Source of the DNA: Alcaligenes sp. SORT26
GTDB lineage: Bacteria; Pseudomonadota; Gammaproteobacteria; Burkholderiales; Burkholderiaceae_B
NCBI RefSeq assembly: GCF_017377875.1
Contig: NZ_CP070975.1
Span: 3,348,001 to 3,412,000 of the forward strand
DNA: 64,000 bases
Reading direction: 5' to 3'
This document shows, one piece after another, positions 36,001 through 45,230 of this stretch. A model generated the notes under the pieces. That model had not been told where the DNA came from and did not search any database. It saw only the letters and a list, made by a program, of their open reading frames with translations. The position numbers were made by a program, and so were the translations under genes. Numbering within the stretch: position 1 is the stretch's first letter; every line of letters begins with the position of its first letter.

Positions 36001-37737
36001 GTCAGACGGGCTCAGCACGGGCTGGGAGACTTCCAGACGCAGCGGCGGGTTGACGTTATTGATGTCCAGCAGATTGGGTTTGGGACCGATGAAGGACACC
36101 AGCGACATCACCATCTGTTCCCGGATCGGGTCGATAGGCGGGTTGGTGACCTGGGCAAAGAGTTGACGGAAGTAGTTGTAGAAGGATTTGGACTTGTCGG
36201 ACAGCACGGCCAGGGGCGCGTCGTTGCCCATGGAGCCAGTGGCTTCTTCGCCTTTGCTGGCCATGGGCTGCAGCACGACTTTGATGTCTTCCTGGGTCCA
36301 GCCAAAGGCTTGTTGCTGATCCAGCAAATCGCGGGAGGCCAGTTGCGGGCGTACGCCAGGCACGCTGGGCAGGGAGTCCAGGCGCAAGCGCAGGCGTTCA
36401 ATCCACTGCTTGTAGGGGTGGGTGTTGGCCAACTGGGATTTGATCTCTGCATCGTCAATGATGCGGCCTTGCTCCAGATCGATCAGCAGCATTTTGCCCG
36501 GTTGCAGGCGCCATTTCTTGACAATGCGGTGCTCGGGAATAGGCAGGGTACCGGCTTCAGAAGCCAGCACAATCATGTCATCGTCCGTGATGATGTAGCG
36601 GGCGGGACGCAGGCCATTGCGGTCCAGCAGGGCGCCGATTTGCAGGCCGTCGGTAAAGGCGATGGCAGCGGGGCCATCCCAGGGTTCCATCTGGGCTGCG
36701 TAGTACTCGTAGAAGGCGCGACGGCTCTCGTCCATCTCGGCGTGCTGCTCCCAGGCCTCGGGCATCATGATCATCATGGCGTGAGGCAGGGAATAACCGG
36801 CCATCACCAGCAGTTCCAGGCAGTTGTCGAAGGTGGCCGTGTCGGACTGACCTTCGTACACGATGGGGTAGAGCTTTTGCAGGTCCGAACCCAGTACGGC
36901 GGATTCCATGGCGCCTTCACGGGCACGCAGCCAGTTGAAGTTGCCCTGTACCGTGTTGATCTCGCCGTTGTGGGCGATCAGGCGGTAAGGGTGGGCCAGA
37001 GGCCAGGCGGGGAAGGTGTTGGTGGAAAAGCGCTGGTGTACCAGAGCCAGGGCAGAACAGGCGCGTGGATCAGCCAGATCGCGGTAGTAGCGGCCAACCT
37101 GATCGGCCAGCAACAAGCCTTTGTAGACGATGGTACGCACCGAGGCCGAGGTCACAAAGTATTCCTGGCCATGAGCCAGATCCATGCGGTAGATGGCGTG
37201 GCTGGCGGTCTTGCGAATCACGTACAGCTTGCGCTCCAGCGCATCAGGCACCATCACATCGGGACCGCGACCGATGAACAACTGACGAATCACTGGCTCA
37301 TTGGCCTTGACCGTGGGCGACATGGGCATGCTGCTGTCCACCGGTACGTCACGCCAGCCCAGCATGTGCTGGCCTTCCGCCCGGACTGCTCGCTCCAGCT
37401 CCTGTTCACAGGCCAGACGGGATGCGGTTTCTTTGGGCAGAAAGACCATCGCCACGCCGTACTCGCCGGGGGGCGGCAAGGTGACGCCCTGGGCGGCCAT
37501 TTCTTCGCGGTAAAGCTGGTCGGGGATCTGGATCAGAATGCCTGCACCGTCGCCCATCAAGGGGTCAGCGCCTACAGCGCCGCGGTGATCAAGGTTTTCC
37601 AGGATTTTGAGGCCTTGGGTGATGATGGCGTGACTCGCCTGGCCTTTGATGTGTGCGATAAATCCGACGCCACAGGCGTCGTGTTCGTTAGCGGGAAGGT
37701 ACAAGCCTTGGGCTTGGGGGGGACAGGAGTGTGTCAT
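33004..37737 (-). CDS. gltB: Glutamate synthase, large (alpha) subunit
   Basis: 1577-aa glutamate synthase. The class II glutaminase domain begins at the conserved cysteine in [13 protein letters not shown], which becomes the N-terminal nucleophile after propeptide removal. The central and FMN-binding synthase domains follow, with the 3Fe-4S cluster cysteines in [13 protein letters not shown]. The C-terminal GXGXG beta-helix region ends the protein. ATG at 37737 gives the usual length; earlier in-frame starts at 37773 and 37818 lack a ribosome site. Forms the GOGAT enzyme with GltD. Confidence 0.95.
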   Translation of the reverse strand: MTHSCPPQAQGLYLPANEHDACGVGFIAHIKGQASHAIITQGLKILENLDHRGAVGADPLMGDGAGILIQIPDQLYREEMAAQGVTLPPPGEYGVAMVFLPKETASRLACEQELERAVRAEGQHMLGWRDVPVDSSMPMSPTVKANEPVIRQLFIGRGPDVMVPDALERKLYVIRKTASHAIYRMDLAHGQEYFVTSASVRTIVYKGLLLADQVGRYYRDLADPRACSALALVHQRFSTNTFPAWPLAHPYRLIAHNGEINTVQGNFNWLRAREGAMESAVLGSDLQKLYPIVYEGQSDTATFDNCLELLVMAGYSLPHAMMIMMPEAWEQHAEMDESRRAFYEYYAAQMEPWDGPAAIAFTDGLQIGALLDRNGLRPARYIITDDDMIVLASEAGTLPIPEHRIVKKWRLQPGKMLLIDLEQGRIIDDAEIKSQLANTHPYKQWIERLRLRLDSLPSVPGVRPQLASRDLLDQQQAFGWTQEDIKVVLQPMASKGEEATGSMGNDAPLAVLSDKSKSFYNYFRQLFAQVTNPPIDPIREQMVMSLVSFIGPKPNLLDINNVNPPLRLEVSQPVLSPSDMNQIRRIEAASNGKFRSQELDIIYPGAWGPEGIEASVAALCARAADAVRDGYNILILTDRRCDAEHVAIPALLATSAIHQHLIRNGLRTRTGLVVETGSAREVHHFALLGAYGAEAMHPWLAFESLQHLAQDPINQIEASLAESYYIKAINKGLYKVMSKMGISTYMSYTGAQIFETIGLSHSLVDKYFVGTSCPVEGIDIFTVAEEALRQHRAAYGKDPVLENHLEAGGEYAVRVRGEDHMWTADSIAKLQHATRSQNYSTYKEYAQLINDQSRRHMTLRGLFELRLDPAQAIPLEEVEPASEIVKRFATGAMSLGSISTEAHAVLAVAMNRIGGKSNTGEGGEDELRYQHEMQHGKSGIRKGDTLASVLGQDRVYADIELQENDSLRSRIKQVASGRFGVSAQYLCSADQIQIKMAQGAKPGEGGQLPGHKVSEYIAKLRYSVPGVGLISPPPHHDIYSIEDLAQLIHDLKNVNTQADISVKLVSKVGVGTVAAGVAKAKADHIVIAGHDGGTGASPLSSIKHAGTPWELGLAETQQTLLLNRLRSRIRLQADGQMKTGRDVVIGALLGADEFGFATAPLVVEGCIMMRKCHLNTCPVGVATQDPVLRSKFKGKPEHVVNYFFFVAEEVRELMAKLGVRHFDDLIGRSDWLDMRTGIEHWKARGLDFSRLLHKVENEESPRQIATQDHDLEHTLDRQLIERSAVTLNQGTPLSFITPVRNRNRSVGAMLSGVFTKKYGHQGLPDDSLHIQCKGTAGQSFAAFLAQGITLDLVGEANDYVGKGLSGGRIIVRSPNDFRGYGPDHIIVGNTVLYGALAGAAYFNGVAGERFAVRNSGASAVVEGVGDHGCEYMTGGTVVVLGEVGRNFAAGMSGGVAYVWDPQRRLQLRCNPGMVDLEPVLSKAEQEMNSSMAQWHSRTPQGERQTDDAILQTLVQEHFKATGSFQARELLKDWDSARSQFVKVIPREYRRALSELWQGPQASKAAPKSSKTRRSASA

Positions 37738-37957
37738 GGGCGTATCCGCAAAGAACGTGTTAAAGCGGTGCATTTGTTGCAGCGCAAAAAATAAAATACA
37801 GCGATTTTTTTTTTGCACGCAAGAAATTTTTGCGGATACGGTAAAAAAAATTTGGGGCCTGCACTGACAGGCCCCTTATTACCCCGTATGTTCAGGGGGT
37901 ACTGTGGCAAGATCGCTGCACATGCAGTTTTGCGCAGCGATCCCCCAGAAAGCAGCG
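37738..37957. promoter_or_regulatory. gltB upstream region with A/T tracts
   Basis: The 220 bp between gltB and the enoyl-CoA hydratase gene hold phased A and T runs (about 37785-37853) typical of a curved promoter region, plus the terminator listed next. No binding-site motif was confidently assigned. Confidence 0.45.
37843..37875 (-). terminator. Terminator of the enoyl-CoA hydratase operon
   Basis: An 8-bp GC stem (37854-37861 with 37868-37875) is followed, on the minus strand, by a run of eight T residues. It is an efficient-looking Rho-independent terminator after the gene ending at 37958. Confidence 0.88.
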
Positions 37958-38701
37958 TTATTTGCCGCTGCGGTTCTGGCTCATTTGCCCCAGGATTTGC
38001 AGCGCTTCTTCGCCGTCCAGCAGTTGAGCAAACAACTTGCGCTCGCGTTCCAGCACGTCCAGCAAAACCTCGCGTTGTGGTTCACGCAGCAGGCGCTTGC
38101 TGGTGCGCAGGGCAATGGGAGGTTGTTCGGCCAGTGCATGGGCGCAGGCTCGTGCTGCTTCCAGACTGTTGCCGTGGTCGGTCAGCTCTGTCAGCAGGCC
38201 ATCTTCCATGGCTTGCTCGGCACTGAAGGCTTTGGACAGCAGCAGCCATTCATTGGCACGGCGTTGGCCCACGTACTGGGCCAGAAGGTGGCTGGATGCG
38301 CCTTCCGGGCACAGACCCAGTGCGGTGAAGGGCATGCGCAGGCGTGCATCGCGGGCCGCGTAGACAAAGTCCGCGTGCAGCAGCAAAGTCACGCCAATTC
38401 CCACGGCGTGGCCTTCTACGGCCACGATCAAAGGGATGTCGGCTTTGACCAGGCTGCGCAGGAACTTGATCGGCGGTGGCATGTCGTTGTTGCGCACATT
38501 GGACAGCTCGGAAATGTCGTTACCGGCACAGAAGTGCTCGCCTGCGCCGCTCAGAATCAGGGCACGATATTTCTGGTTCTGATCGGCCTGGTCGATGATG
38601 TCGGCCAGCTCTTCGTACATGGGGCCGGTCAGGGCGTTGCGTCGCTCCGGGCGATCCAGAGTGACTTCCAGCCAATGGCCGGCGTCATGGGTACGTATCA
38701 T
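37958..38701 (-). CDS. Enoyl-CoA hydratase/isomerase family protein
   Basis: 247-aa crotonase-fold protein. The oxyanion-hole segments are present (ALILSGAGEHFCAGNDISEL, about residues 44-63, and the IVAVEGHAVGIGVTLLL segment). The first catalytic Glu of hydratases is replaced by Val-Gly around GIGVTLL, but a Glu follows in PEGASSHLL. It may therefore be an isomerase-type member. It is transcribed after a nitronate monooxygenase-like gene (14-bp gap). The CoA substrate is unknown. Confidence 0.83.
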   Translation of the reverse strand: MIRTHDAGHWLEVTLDRPERRNALTGPMYEELADIIDQADQNQKYRALILSGAGEHFCAGNDISELSNVRNNDMPPPIKFLRSLVKADIPLIVAVEGHAVGIGVTLLLHADFVYAARDARLRMPFTALGLCPEGASSHLLAQYVGQRRANEWLLLSKAFSAEQAMEDGLLTELTDHGNSLEAARACAHALAEQPPIALRTSKRLLREPQREVLLDVLERERKLFAQLLDGEEALQILGQMSQNRSGK

Positions 38702-38715
38702 GGCGTGCTCCCGTT

Positions 38716-39687
38716 TCAGGCGAAGGGCGAGGCCAGCAGGGCAGCCTTGGCTTCCTGGTATTCGCGATGCAGGCGGGCCACGATGTCGGCTGTGGGCTCG
38801 ATCGAATCAATGCCGCCAATGCCCTGGCCAGCACCCCAGATATCGCGCCAGGCCTTGCTCATGCCTGAACCAAAGGCGGTGTCGGCATTCTTTTCGGCGT
38901 CCAGCTTGTCCGGGTCCAGGCCTGCAGCGCGGATGCTGTCTTTCAGGTAGTTGCCGGGGATGCCGGTGAATAGCGGCGTGTAGACGATATCGGCGGCACG
39001 GCCTTTGACGATCATGTTCTTGTAATCGTCGGAGGCATTGGCTTCGGTACTGGCAATGAAACGGGTGCCGATATAGGCCATATCCGCGCCCATGGCTTGG
39101 GCGGCCAGAATGTCGCGCCCACGGCTCATGGCACCGGACAAAGCAATAGGGCCGTCAAAAATCTGGCGGATTTCGTTGACCAGCACAAAGGGGCTGAGCG
39201 TTCCTGCGTGGCCACCGGCACCGGCAGCCACCACGATCAGGCCGTCTACACCCGCTTCCAGTGCTTTTTCAGCGTGACGCAGAGTGGTCACGTCATGGAA
39301 AACCTTGCCGCCCCAGGCGTGCACATGCGGCACGATGTCCTGAGGGGCGCGCAGGCTGGTAATGACCAGCGGCACCTTGTGATCTGCACACACCATCAAA
39401 TCCTGTTCCAGGCGGTCGTTGGACTGGTGGATGATGTGGTTGATGGCGTAGGGGGCGATGCGGCGCTCGGGATGGCGCTCACGCAATTCACCCAGGGTGT
39501 TGTCGATCTCGTCCAACCAGTCCTTGAGCTTTTCCTGAGGGCGGGCATTCAAGGCGGGGACTGAACCAATAATGCCGCTGGCGCATTGCGCAATCACCAG
39601 GGCGGGGTTCGAGACAATGAACATGGGCGCTGCCATCACGGGCAGGGTCATAGATTGATAAAGCTTCTGCGTTAATGCCGATGGCAT
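38716..39687 (-). CDS. NAD(P)H-dependent flavin oxidoreductase / nitronate monooxygenase family
   Basis: 323-aa FMN-binding TIM-barrel protein of the 2-nitropropane dioxygenase-like family. The phosphate-binding motif GAGGHAGTLSPF (near residue 157) and the SGAMSRGRDILAAQAMGAD segment (near residue 183) are characteristic. Members oxidise nitronates or act as enoyl reductases. It is the first gene of a two-gene minus-strand operon with an enoyl-CoA hydratase-like protein and is divergent from a CoA-transferase gene, so a role on an acyl-CoA compound is possible. Confidence 0.83.
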   Translation of the reverse strand: MPSALTQKLYQSMTLPVMAAPMFIVSNPALVIAQCASGIIGSVPALNARPQEKLKDWLDEIDNTLGELRERHPERRIAPYAINHIIHQSNDRLEQDLMVCADHKVPLVITSLRAPQDIVPHVHAWGGKVFHDVTTLRHAEKALEAGVDGLIVVAAGAGGHAGTLSPFVLVNEIRQIFDGPIALSGAMSRGRDILAAQAMGADMAYIGTRFIASTEANASDDYKNMIVKGRAADIVYTPLFTGIPGNYLKDSIRAAGLDPDKLDAEKNADTAFGSGMSKAWRDIWGAGQGIGGIDSIEPTADIVARLHREYQEAKAALLASPFA

Positions 39688-39932
39688 AAGGTCGGTCTCC
39701 TGTTATGGAATGATGTGCCCCGCCTCTTGATGGGGTGGGGTCCTGCAAGGAAGATCTGCCGCTGATAATCTATCGTCACCTATTCTAGGATGGTTTATCG
39801 TAGCCCGGCTTGGTGCGCTGCACAAATTTCTCCAGGCTCGAAAATGACCATTGTTTGAGCACTTTTTCTGTCCGTAGACCGGACTAAGAAGACGTAGTGC
39901 ACAATGAGCCACTTGAAGGATTTTTGTCTGCT

Positions 39933-41165
39933 ATGACCACGACTGAACGAAAAGCGCCCTTGGCGGGATTGCGTGTTCTGGACTTGACGCGCGTGCTGGC
40001 CGGGCCCTGGTGTACACAAAACCTGGCTGATCTGGGTGCGGAAGTCATCAAGGTCGAGCGTCCGGGTGCCGGAGACGATACCCGTGGTTGGGGGCCACCG
40101 TATTTGCAGGATGGTCACAGAGCGGACACGGAAGATGCCGCCTATTTTGGGGCCGCCAACCGTAATAAAGAGTCTATTGTTCTGGATATTGGCACTGCAC
40201 AAGGTGCCGATGTGGTGCGTCAGCTTGTCAGCCGCTGCGATATTCTGGTGGAAAACTTCAAAGTCGGTGGCCTGAAAAAGTACGGGCTGGACTATGAAAG
40301 CCTGCAAGCCATCAACCCGGCCCTGATTTATTGTTCGATTACCGGATTTGGGCAGACCGGCCCCTATGCAAGTCGGCCAGGATATGACTTCATGATCCAG
40401 GGTCTGGGCGGTTTGATGTCCCTGACAGGAGAACCCGGTGGCGAGCCGCAAAAAGCGGGTGTGGCCGTGGCTGATGTCATGACCGGTATGTACGCCACGG
40501 TGGCCGTGCTGGCTGCTGTAGTAGAGCGTTATCGCAGTGGTCTGGGCCAGCATCTGGATATTGCCTTGCTGGATTGTCAGGTGGCCATGATGGCCAACCA
40601 GAATATGAATTACTTGTGTACCGGACAGGCGCCGCAGCGGCCCGGTAATGCGCACCAGAATCTGGTGCCGTATCAGGTCTTTGAAGCCAGTGACGGGCAC
40701 TTGATTGTGGCGGTGGGCAACGATGCCCAGTTTCGCAGTTTTGCGCAGGAGCTGGGCCACCCCGAGTGGGCTGATGATCCCCGTTTTGCGCGCAATGCCG
40801 GACGTGTCATGCACAGGGATGAGCTGGTGCCCATGTTGGCGCAGGCCATGTTGAGCCGGACACGCGATAGCTGGTTGCAGGCGCTGGAAGCAGTGGGTAT
40901 TCCGGCGGGTCCCATCAATACGATGGAACAGGTTTATCAGGATCCGCAGGTGGTGGCTCGAGGCTTGCGTCTGGATTTGCCAACGGAACAGGGTGGCACA
41001 GTGCCTTCGGTGGCGAGCCCCTTGCGGCTGTCGGCCACGCCCGTGCAGTATCGCCGTGCGCCGCCGCGCTTGGGTGAACATACTCGCGAGATCCTGGCAC
41101 GCGTGCTGGACTTGTCGCCTGATGAGGTCGAGGCACTGGTGCCAGACTCGGGCGAACAGGCTTAA
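39933..41165 (+). CDS. CaiB/BaiF family CoA-transferase
   Basis: 410-aa family III CoA-transferase. Typical features are the N-terminal LAGLRVLDLTRVLAGPWCTQ, the Asp of the active site in LDIALLDCQVAMMANQ (near residue 213), and RPGYDFMIQGLGGLMSLTG. These enzymes move CoA between carboxylic acids. It is divergent from the oxidoreductase/hydratase pair across a 245-bp gap and is followed after 31 bp by a 3-hydroxyacyl-CoA dehydrogenase. Together these genes could activate and oxidise a short or aromatic acid. ATG at 39933 is chosen; an upstream frame lacks the family N-terminus. Confidence 0.88.
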   Translation: MTTTERKAPLAGLRVLDLTRVLAGPWCTQNLADLGAEVIKVERPGAGDDTRGWGPPYLQDGHRADTEDAAYFGAANRNKESIVLDIGTAQGADVVRQLVSRCDILVENFKVGGLKKYGLDYESLQAINPALIYCSITGFGQTGPYASRPGYDFMIQGLGGLMSLTGEPGGEPQKAGVAVADVMTGMYATVAVLAAVVERYRSGLGQHLDIALLDCQVAMMANQNMNYLCTGQAPQRPGNAHQNLVPYQVFEASDGHLIVAVGNDAQFRSFAQELGHPEWADDPRFARNAGRVMHRDELVPMLAQAMLSRTRDSWLQALEAVGIPAGPINTMEQVYQDPQVVARGLRLDLPTEQGGTVPSVASPLRLSATPVQYRRAPPRLGEHTREILARVLDLSPDEVEALVPDSGEQA

Positions 41166-41196
41166 TTTTTATTGCTTTTCGATCAGGTTGTGAATC

Positions 41197-42732
41197 ATGA
41201 AACAGATACAAACCATCGCTATTGTTGGCGCAGGTGCTATGGGACGGGGCATTGCCCAGATTGCTGCCCAGGCTGGCAAGCAGGTCTTGCTATATGACCT
41301 GAATGCGGACTCGGTCAAGGCGGCTTTGGCGGATGTACATGCCGTCTGGAGTCGTTTGCAAGAAAAAGGCCGCATGACGGCCGAGCAGGTCGCATCGGCA
41401 ACAGCCTGCCTGCAAATTGCCACAGATTTGCAGGCCCTGGCTCCCGCTGATCTGGTGGTGGAAGCCATTGTGGAACGTCTGGACGTCAAGCAAGGCTTGC
41501 TGCAGCAACTGGAAGAAATTGTGTCGGCAGATTGTGTGCTGGCCTCCAATACATCTTCCTTGTCTATTACCGCCATTGCCCAGGCTTGCCGTCACCCCGA
41601 GCGTGTGGCTGGCTATCACTTCTTCAATCCCGTTCCCTTGATGAAAGTGGTTGAGGTGATTGATGGCCTGCGTACTTCGCCCGAAGTGGGTGATGCCCTG
41701 ATGCAAGTATCCCGTGATATGGGCCACACGCCTGTGCGCGCCAAGGATATGCCCGGCTTTATCGTGAACCACGCCGGTCGTGGCATGAACATTGAGGGCC
41801 TGAAAATTGCCCAGGAATGTGTTGCACCTTTCTACCAGATCGACGCCATCATGCGTGAGCAAGCCGGTTTCCGCATGGGCCCCTTCGAGCTGCTGGATCT
41901 GACCGCGCTGGACGTCTCGCACCCGGTCATGGAATCCATTTACCGTCAGTTTTACGATGAGCCTCGCTTCCGTCCTTCGCCCATTACCGCCGTGCGTCAC
42001 GCGGGCAAGCTGTTTGGTCGCAAGAATGGCGAAGGTTTCTACAAGTATGAGGATGGCAAGAAACAGCTTCCTCAAGAGCCTGCTGTTCCTGCTGTAACGT
42101 CCTTTGCACCCGTGTGGGTCTCGCCTTACCACGAACAAGGCCAGGCTCGCGCACTGCAATTGCTGAACGAGCTGGGTGTGAAAGTTGTGGAAGGCGATCA
42201 GCCACCTGCTGATGCGCTGATTCTGTTGACGCCTTACGGTGAAGACGTGGCGACTTTGGTGTCCTTGCATGGCCTGGACCCAGCCCGTACCGTGGCGCTG
42301 GATACCTTGTTTGGTCTGGAAAAAGGCCGTCGCCGTGTGCTGATGTGCTCGGCAGCGACCACACCCGAATGGCGTGATCAGGCCTGGGCCATGTTGGCCA
42401 GCGATGGTACGGCTGTCAGCGTGATCGAAGATTCCGCTGGTTTTGTGGCTCAGCGTTTGGTCGCCACCATCGTGAACATCGCCAGCGATATCGCTCAGCA
42501 GCAGATTGCCACACCGTCCGACATCGACGCTGCTGTGCGTCTGGGGCTGGGTTATCCGCACAATGGCCCGCTGTCCATGGGCGATGCCATTGGTTCGCGT
42601 GACTTGCTGGATGTGCTGAACACGCTGCAAGCCGTGACGGGCGATATGCGCTACCGCGCCAGCCCTTGGCTGCAACGCCGTGTCCAACTGGGTATGTCCC
42701 TGACGGCCTTGGCGCAGTGCAAGGCGCAATAA
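41197..42732 (+). CDS. 3-hydroxyacyl-CoA dehydrogenase (PaaH type)
   Basis: 511-aa NAD-dependent dehydrogenase. The Rossmann motif GAGAMGRGIAQIAAQAG starts near residue 10, and the catalytic His-Glu region follows in GYHFFNPVPLMKVVEVI (near residue 140). There are two C-terminal helical domains (about residues 190-285 and 410-505), which gives the long form found in phenylacetate degradation proteins. It oxidises 3-hydroxyacyl-CoA to 3-oxoacyl-CoA. As the aau cluster makes phenylacetate-type acids, a link is possible, but no other paa genes are in the window. Confidence 0.9.
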   Translation: MKQIQTIAIVGAGAMGRGIAQIAAQAGKQVLLYDLNADSVKAALADVHAVWSRLQEKGRMTAEQVASATACLQIATDLQALAPADLVVEAIVERLDVKQGLLQQLEEIVSADCVLASNTSSLSITAIAQACRHPERVAGYHFFNPVPLMKVVEVIDGLRTSPEVGDALMQVSRDMGHTPVRAKDMPGFIVNHAGRGMNIEGLKIAQECVAPFYQIDAIMREQAGFRMGPFELLDLTALDVSHPVMESIYRQFYDEPRFRPSPITAVRHAGKLFGRKNGEGFYKYEDGKKQLPQEPAVPAVTSFAPVWVSPYHEQGQARALQLLNELGVKVVEGDQPPADALILLTPYGEDVATLVSLHGLDPARTVALDTLFGLEKGRRRVLMCSAATTPEWRDQAWAMLASDGTAVSVIEDSAGFVAQRLVATIVNIASDIAQQQIATPSDIDAAVRLGLGYPHNGPLSMGDAIGSRDLLDVLNTLQAVTGDMRYRASPWLQRRVQLGMSLTALAQCKAQ

Positions 42733-42801
42733 AGCCCCAGATTGCTCTTCTGGACGCTTTATGAGGCTTTATAGAGCGTTTTAGAGGTGGATCAGACAGA
42801 C

Positions 42802-42840
42802 AGCCTGAGTATCGGATGACACCGGACTCAGGCTTTTTTA
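42802..42840 (+). terminator. Terminator after the 3-hydroxyacyl-CoA dehydrogenase gene
   Basis: A 9-bp perfect outer stem (42802-42810 with 42826-42834), with a small inner CGG/CCG pair, is followed by six T residues. Confidence 0.88.
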
Positions 42841-42895
42841 TTGTCAGGAGGGGGTAGTTCCTGTATCAGTCATCTGCAAACAGCTTCAGGCAAAG

Positions 42896-42927
42896 AAAAA
42901 GCCCGATGAGTCTTCATCGGGCTTTTT
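42896..42927. terminator. Bidirectional terminator, end of the dihaem cytochrome gene
   Basis: A 14-bp perfect stem (42896-42909 with 42914-42927, four-base loop) begins with AAAAA and ends with TTTTT. It terminates the minus-strand cytochrome gene and can block read-through from the left. Confidence 0.92.
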
Positions 42928-42970
42928 GTATTCGCAGGCTCTGTACTGGGACAGAGCCTTGGGCCAATGC

Positions 42971-43861
42971 TTACTTGGCGGCGTTAACCATGTGCTGAAT
43001 AGCAGCACGGATTTCGTCGTCAGAGGCTTGCGAACCGCCGCGTGGAGGCATGGCGCCTACACCGTGAATGGCTTTTTGAACCATAGTGTCCATACCGGAT
43101 TCGATATATGGCTTCCAGGCTGCTTGATCGCCAAACTTGGGTGCACCGGCAATACCGGCGGCGTGACAGGCAAAGCAAATGGTGTCGTACAGCTTGATAC
43201 CGGCTGGGTCGACTTTGGAGTCGTCCGCAGCAGCGGTTTCAGTGGCTTTAGGAGCGTCAGCAGCAGGGGCCTCGGCGGGCTTGGTGTCTGCAGCAGCGCT
43301 TGCTTCAGGTTTGGCGTCAGCTTCTTCGCCTTCTGGAGCAGGAGCTTCAGGTTCTTTGAAGTCAGCGCCAGCAGCATTAGCCATGTAAGCAACAGCACGA
43401 GCCACTTCGATGTCGTCCAGCGAAGGATTGCCACCCTTGGCAGGCATGGCACGGATACCGTGAATAGCGTTCTTGACCAGTTCGTCCTGGCCCAGTTTGA
43501 TCAGCTCGCCCCAGGCACCCTTGTCGCCAAATTTGGGCGCACCGGCCACACCGGCGCCGTGACAGGCGGTACAGGTGGTTTCGTACACTTGCTGGCCAGT
43601 CTTCAGTTCTTTAACGGCGTTGGCGTCAACCAGTTTGAAACCGGCAACAGGCTGAATGCGGGCAGCAATGGCTTCAGGCGACAGGGCGGCGGAGCCAGCA
43701 CCAGCGCCCATGGTGGATGTCACCAGGCTGACCAGCATGACAATAATCGCGATGGGCACCAAGAAAGCCAGAGCCACGGTCACAAGCAATTGTTTAGGGG
43801 TTTTGATCATGGCTGAGTGACCCTCGTTGTGTTCTTCGGGTTTTTGTTCCGTGTTGCTCAT
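42971..43861 (-). CDS. Membrane-anchored dihaem cytochrome c5-like protein
   Basis: 296-aa protein with a cytoplasmic N-terminus, one membrane segment (about residues 27-47) and two cytochrome c domains. The haem motifs are CTACH (near residue 97) and CFACH (near residue 231), each followed by the same G-APKFGDK/Q-AW pattern, which shows an internal duplication. An Ala/Pro/Glu-rich linker of about 55 residues separates them. The axial methionines lie in the repeated GIRAMPAKGG and GVGAMPPRGG segments. It probably passes electrons in the respiratory chain at the periplasmic face. Confidence 0.9.
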   Translation of the reverse strand: MSNTEQKPEEHNEGHSAMIKTPKQLLVTVALAFLVPIAIIVMLVSLVTSTMGAGAGSAALSPEAIAARIQPVAGFKLVDANAVKELKTGQQVYETTCTACHGAGVAGAPKFGDKGAWGELIKLGQDELVKNAIHGIRAMPAKGGNPSLDDIEVARAVAYMANAAGADFKEPEAPAPEGEEADAKPEASAAADTKPAEAPAADAPKATETAAADDSKVDPAGIKLYDTICFACHAAGIAGAPKFGDQAAWKPYIESGMDTMVQKAIHGVGAMPPRGGSQASDDEIRAAIQHMVNAAK

Positions 43862-44087
43862 TATCGGATCCTGCGAGTTCGTACAAGAAATGACGGGAGG
43901 GCCTTTAAGGCCACCAATAAAGGCTTGCGCCTACCTAATGGGTGTGCGCAAGGACGTGTCTACCAAGCCACCGACCCAGATCGCGCAACCATGGATTATA
44001 GCGGAGTGTATCGCTCTTGTATCTGACTCTTGATTTAGCGCACGCATAATTGCCGGATAGATGCTGAAAAAAACTTCAAACTCGCGC

Positions 44088-44093
44088 TACAAT
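44088..44093 (+). promoter_or_regulatory. Probable -10 box of the tRNA-Arg gene
   Basis: TACAAT lies 10 bases before the mature tRNA start. A good -35 hexamer is not obvious. Confidence 0.45.
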
Positions 44094-44103
44094 AGCGAGC
44101 TTG

Positions 44104-44178
44104 GCGTCCGTAGTTCAATGGATAGAATTAGGGTTTCCGAAGCCCTCGATACAGGTTCGATTCCTGTCGGACGCGCCA
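44104..44178 (+). tRNA. tRNA-Arg (anticodon CCG)
   Basis: A complete cloverleaf can be drawn by hand. The acceptor stem GCGTCCG pairs with CGGACGC, and the D-stem GTTC pairs with GAAT through a terminal wobble pair. The anticodon loop TTCCGAA gives anticodon CCG, and the T-loop is TTCGATT within ACAGG/CCTGT. The 3' CCA is encoded. It reads the CGG arginine codon. No integrase or attachment-site duplication was seen next to it. Confidence 0.95.
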
Positions 44179-44257
44179 GAATTCTTTGTTTATACGGCTC
44201 TTTAGGGGCGTTTTTCAAGACCTGGTGTGTATTTCCAGTTACGAGTCGTCGCGATGC

Positions 44258-44283
44258 AAGCAGCCAAAGGCTGCTTTTTTTGT
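44258..44283 (+). terminator. Terminator downstream of tRNA-Arg
   Basis: An 8-bp perfect stem with an AAA loop (44258-44265 with 44269-44276) runs into a T-tract. It lies about 80 bases after the tRNA; the rest of 44179-44453 shows no gene. Confidence 0.85.
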
Positions 44284-44400
44284 GTCTGTTGTTTGCCAAA
44301 ATGCGGCCTCATGAATCGTTCCGATGCAGTCGGCTAATTATTGATCTCGATCATTTGGCCTAGGACGAAATAATCACATTGGCCTGCATTGTGATGGCAA

Positions 44401-44432
44401 ATAGGCAAAGGGGCCGAAGCCCCTTTGCCTAT
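44401..44432 (-). terminator. Terminator of the methyltransferase gene
   Basis: A 13-bp perfect stem (44401-44413 with 44420-44432) lies 22 bases beyond the stop of the minus-strand gene. On the minus strand the loop is the very stable C(TTCG)G tetraloop. A short T-run follows. Confidence 0.85.
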
Positions 44433-44453
44433 TTCCTGAGCAGCTTTCTGGTT

Positions 44454-45230
44454 TTAAATAGCTTCAGCACAAATCACATAGTCATGCCCATGACGCAGAC
44501 CACCCAGGGTCTGATTCAAAGCCAGGGCTTGCTGACGTAAAGCCTGGACATGCTCGGACAAAGCCATCGCCAGGTTACGGTCCTTCAGGCGACGCAAGCG
44601 CCCATCGCACATATCTAACTGACCGTGGATGAAGCTGTCGCCATAACGGATGCCAAAGCGTTGCGCATCTACACAGCGATAGCCGGATTGCCGCAGATGG
44701 CGCAGTACCCAGTCCATCGGATACTCGCGATACGGGCGCTCGCCTGCCAGCAGCAGGCAGGCATCACGCAAGCGGCCTATCTCCACAATCAATTTGCCTG
44801 CCGGGTCCGTGCTGCTGTAGGGCACATAGGGCTCCAGACCAATAATGTAGAGACGCTGGCCGGTAAGCGGTCGCAGGCGGCTGAACAACTGGTCCTGGGT
44901 GTAGGGTGCAAAACCGTCGATTGCACCCAGCAAGTAGTCGGCCAGGACCGTATCAAAACGCTCACCTTGCAAAAACTCTGGGTCGCTCCAGTTACCCACC
45001 AGCAGGCGGTCTTCGGGGCGCTTTTGCTCCCCCAGCTCGCGGGTGACTTGTTCGGCCATGCCGGGAGAGGCCGTAATGGCCGTCCAGCGTTCTGTCTCCA
45101 GCGTTAGCAGCCAGCGCAGTGAACCTTTACCGGTGCCTGCATCCAGAAAGTTGCCCCAGGGACGCTCGCCCTGCATGTCGGCCACGATCTGGTAGAGGCG
45201 GCTACCCGTGTGTATAGCGGTTTTGCTCAA
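44454..45230 (-). CDS. SAM-dependent methyltransferase
   Basis: 258-aa class I methyltransferase. Motif I is FLDAGTGKGS (residues 28-37), motif II lies around TAITASPGMAEQV, and the strand 4 motif is FDTVLADYLLGAI. The C-terminal half (about residue 130 onward) has no obvious family mark, so the substrate is unknown. The start overlaps the stop of the upstream zinc receptor gene by four bases (ATGA). This strongly implies co-expression with zinc uptake and therefore induction under zinc limitation. Confidence 0.8.
   Translation of the reverse strand: MSKTAIHTGSRLYQIVADMQGERPWGNFLDAGTGKGSLRWLLTLETERWTAITASPGMAEQVTRELGEQKRPEDRLLVGNWSDPEFLQGERFDTVLADYLLGAIDGFAPYTQDQLFSRLRPLTGQRLYIIGLEPYVPYSSTDPAGKLIVEIGRLRDACLLLAGERPYREYPMDWVLRHLRQSGYRCVDAQRFGIRYGDSFIHGQLDMCDGRLRRLKDRNLAMALSEHVQALRQQALALNQTLGGLRHGHDYVICAEAI

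Noticed and set aside
35365-37794. 809-codon open frame on the plus strand
   Set aside because: It is antisense to gltB, whose motifs are complete. The frame has low-complexity Gly/Val/His-rich composition typical of a shadow frame.
44104-44178. tRNA-Arg considered as an integration site
   Set aside because: No integrase gene and no duplicated tRNA 3' end were seen in the flanking sequence.
44061-44363. 100-codon frame covering the tRNA-Arg gene
   Set aside because: It reads straight through the tRNA and its terminator, so it is not a gene.
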